From: Callipepla californica brunnescens
Taxonomy: Eukaryota; Chordata; Aves; Galliformes; Odontophoridae
DNA length: 64,000 nt
Direction: 5' to 3'
Assembly: GCA_023055505.1 (NCBI GenBank)
Contig: JALIRH010000074.1
Location: 1,025,001 to 1,089,000, forward strand
The stretch's first letter is position 1; the number at the start of each line of letters is the position of its first letter. Shown here piece by piece: positions 63,101-64,000 of this stretch. A program made the position numbers and the translations under genes. The notes beneath the pieces are model-generated. The model was given only the letters and a program-made list of their open reading frames with translations, did not search any database and was not told the DNA's origin.

Positions 63101-64000
63101 TATTGGTTGTAGGTCATCAGACCTTCGTTCACTAATATTATTTATCCAGGTGTGCTGCACTTATATTTTGTCCATTCTTGTGATAAAAGAATGTGTGAGT
63201 TTGTTTTTAAAAGGGTAAATTTAAAATTTAAAAAGGATAGGTTAAGAACATGTACTTAAAAAGGATGAAGATAAGCATGGGTAAGTCAGTGACATTAGAA
63301 CATGATGTAAAATTTTCATCAATAAGACACTTGCAGGAAACAAAAAGACTTGTAAGGTGATTCCTCTAGAGAGAAAATTGTTATAACAGTAACAAGGGAT
63401 GTATACAGTTTTGTTTTGTTTTTGTACTTTGAAAGCCTGATTTCAAATTTGGGTTTGGCAGTGAGATAAATATAGCAAATATATTTTCCACTATTCCTTT
63501 CCCAAACCAAAACAAATGTTTTGCTCCAGGGTGTGTTTAGAATGTACAATGAATCAGTAGTAAAAGGAAAAAAAATATTTAAACACTATTGAAGTGTTCT
63601 TAAACATCCACTTTCATAACATTATGGTGTTCTAATGCTGCCACATAATGTGGAAGGAAAACTGAACGTATAGGGAAAGTTGTTTCTGAGATAAATATGA
63701 TGAATTTACTTTTTGGAGGTAAGATAATGAGGATCTTACAAAATTGTTTAAATGATTTGAGTCTTTGATAGCAAGTAATTTCTTATCATTTCATGAATGT
63801 AATGCGGGTGATAGTTTGTTCATGGTTAAACGTGTGGAGAAAGACCCTTTTTCCACTGAAGCAATAGGATTTTTGCAATTTTTTGTTTTAATTAGTGCAG
63901 CTGTATGTTGTTTAATTCAGTCCAACGCTAGTCAATCCAAATGAGTGATAAAAGCTGTTTTGGATTGTATGTTTTTTTTCCATTTGTTCTTTATCTGGGT
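59181..64000. other. Intronic sequence to the window end
   Basis: AT-rich intron with a G10 run at 59569-59578 and a TG microsatellite at 60083-60109. No gene or recognisable transposon. Confidence 0.5.
60083..60109 (+). repeat. (TG)n microsatellite
   Basis: Thirteen consecutive TG units, uninterrupted. Confidence 0.95.

Larger units (their letters stand above)
32375..64000 (+). other. AGBL4: AGBL4 intron downstream of the exon (partial)
   Basis: This is the 5' part of the next intron; its 3' end lies outside the window. It holds the younger repeats of the window (two CR1s and a mariner), an LTR-like island and long stretches of unique AT-rich sequence. The next AGBL4 exon, which should begin with codons for QQR and continue toward the catalytic domain, is not found here. 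The small gene BEND5, which in mammals lies inside a later AGBL4 intron, was not recognised. Confidence 0.8.

Noticed and set aside
1..64000. CRISPR array, operon or phage-like system
   Set aside because: No regularly spaced direct repeats and no dense gene layout. Spliced gene structure and CR1 elements show a vertebrate nuclear genome.

Overview
This is vertebrate nuclear DNA, almost certainly from a bird and most likely a galliform close to chicken. The window is AT-rich and dominated by intron. It carries CR1 LINE fragments with the usual avian 3' ends, and two copies of a mariner element that match what I remember of the chicken Galluhop (Mariner1_GG) family. There is no sign of bacterial gene organisation, operons, CRISPR arrays or phage.

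I can support one protein-coding segment: a single 217-base internal exon on the + strand at 32158-32374, with a good splice acceptor and a GTAAGT donor. It encodes 72 residues of AGBL4 (cytosolic carboxypeptidase 6, CCP6), a tubulin deglutamylase. AGBL4 is a very large gene in vertebrates, so one exon with about 32 kb of intron on each side is expected. Everything else lies in the two flanking introns, and the many short reading frames there look like chance.

Layout. Bases 1-7993 are AT-rich intron with a local tandem duplication (1586-1724), hairpins and one odd signal-peptide-like reading frame. A truncated mariner copy lies at 7994-8262. Bases 8263-15494 hold two dense, G+C-richer islands (about 9640-9965 and 10960-11345) that look like candidate conserved noncoding elements. 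A CR1 3' end lies at 15495-15682. A duplicated segment of about 88 bp sits at 14233 and 16885. An old CR1/L3-like LINE, split by about 1.15 kb, spans 22200-24130. Another regulatory-looking island covers 29000-29930. The exon follows at 32158. Downstream there is a SINE-like remnant (36816-36885), a perfect 16-bp hairpin with forkhead-like motifs (43467-43512), and an LTR-like or promoter-like island (about 49186-49430). Next come two CR1s placed 5' to 5' (50562-51290 and 51650-52305) and an old minus-strand LINE interrupted by a 0.5-kb mariner (53370-55180). The last 9 kb is mostly unique intron with a microsatellite and one more regulatory-looking stretch (58735-59180).

No new multi-gene system is present. 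The most interesting material is noncoding: nested transposons, the duplicated block, the hairpin with forkhead-like sites, and several candidate intronic enhancers. Calls of repeat family rest on remembered consensus sequences and visible motifs, not on a database search.
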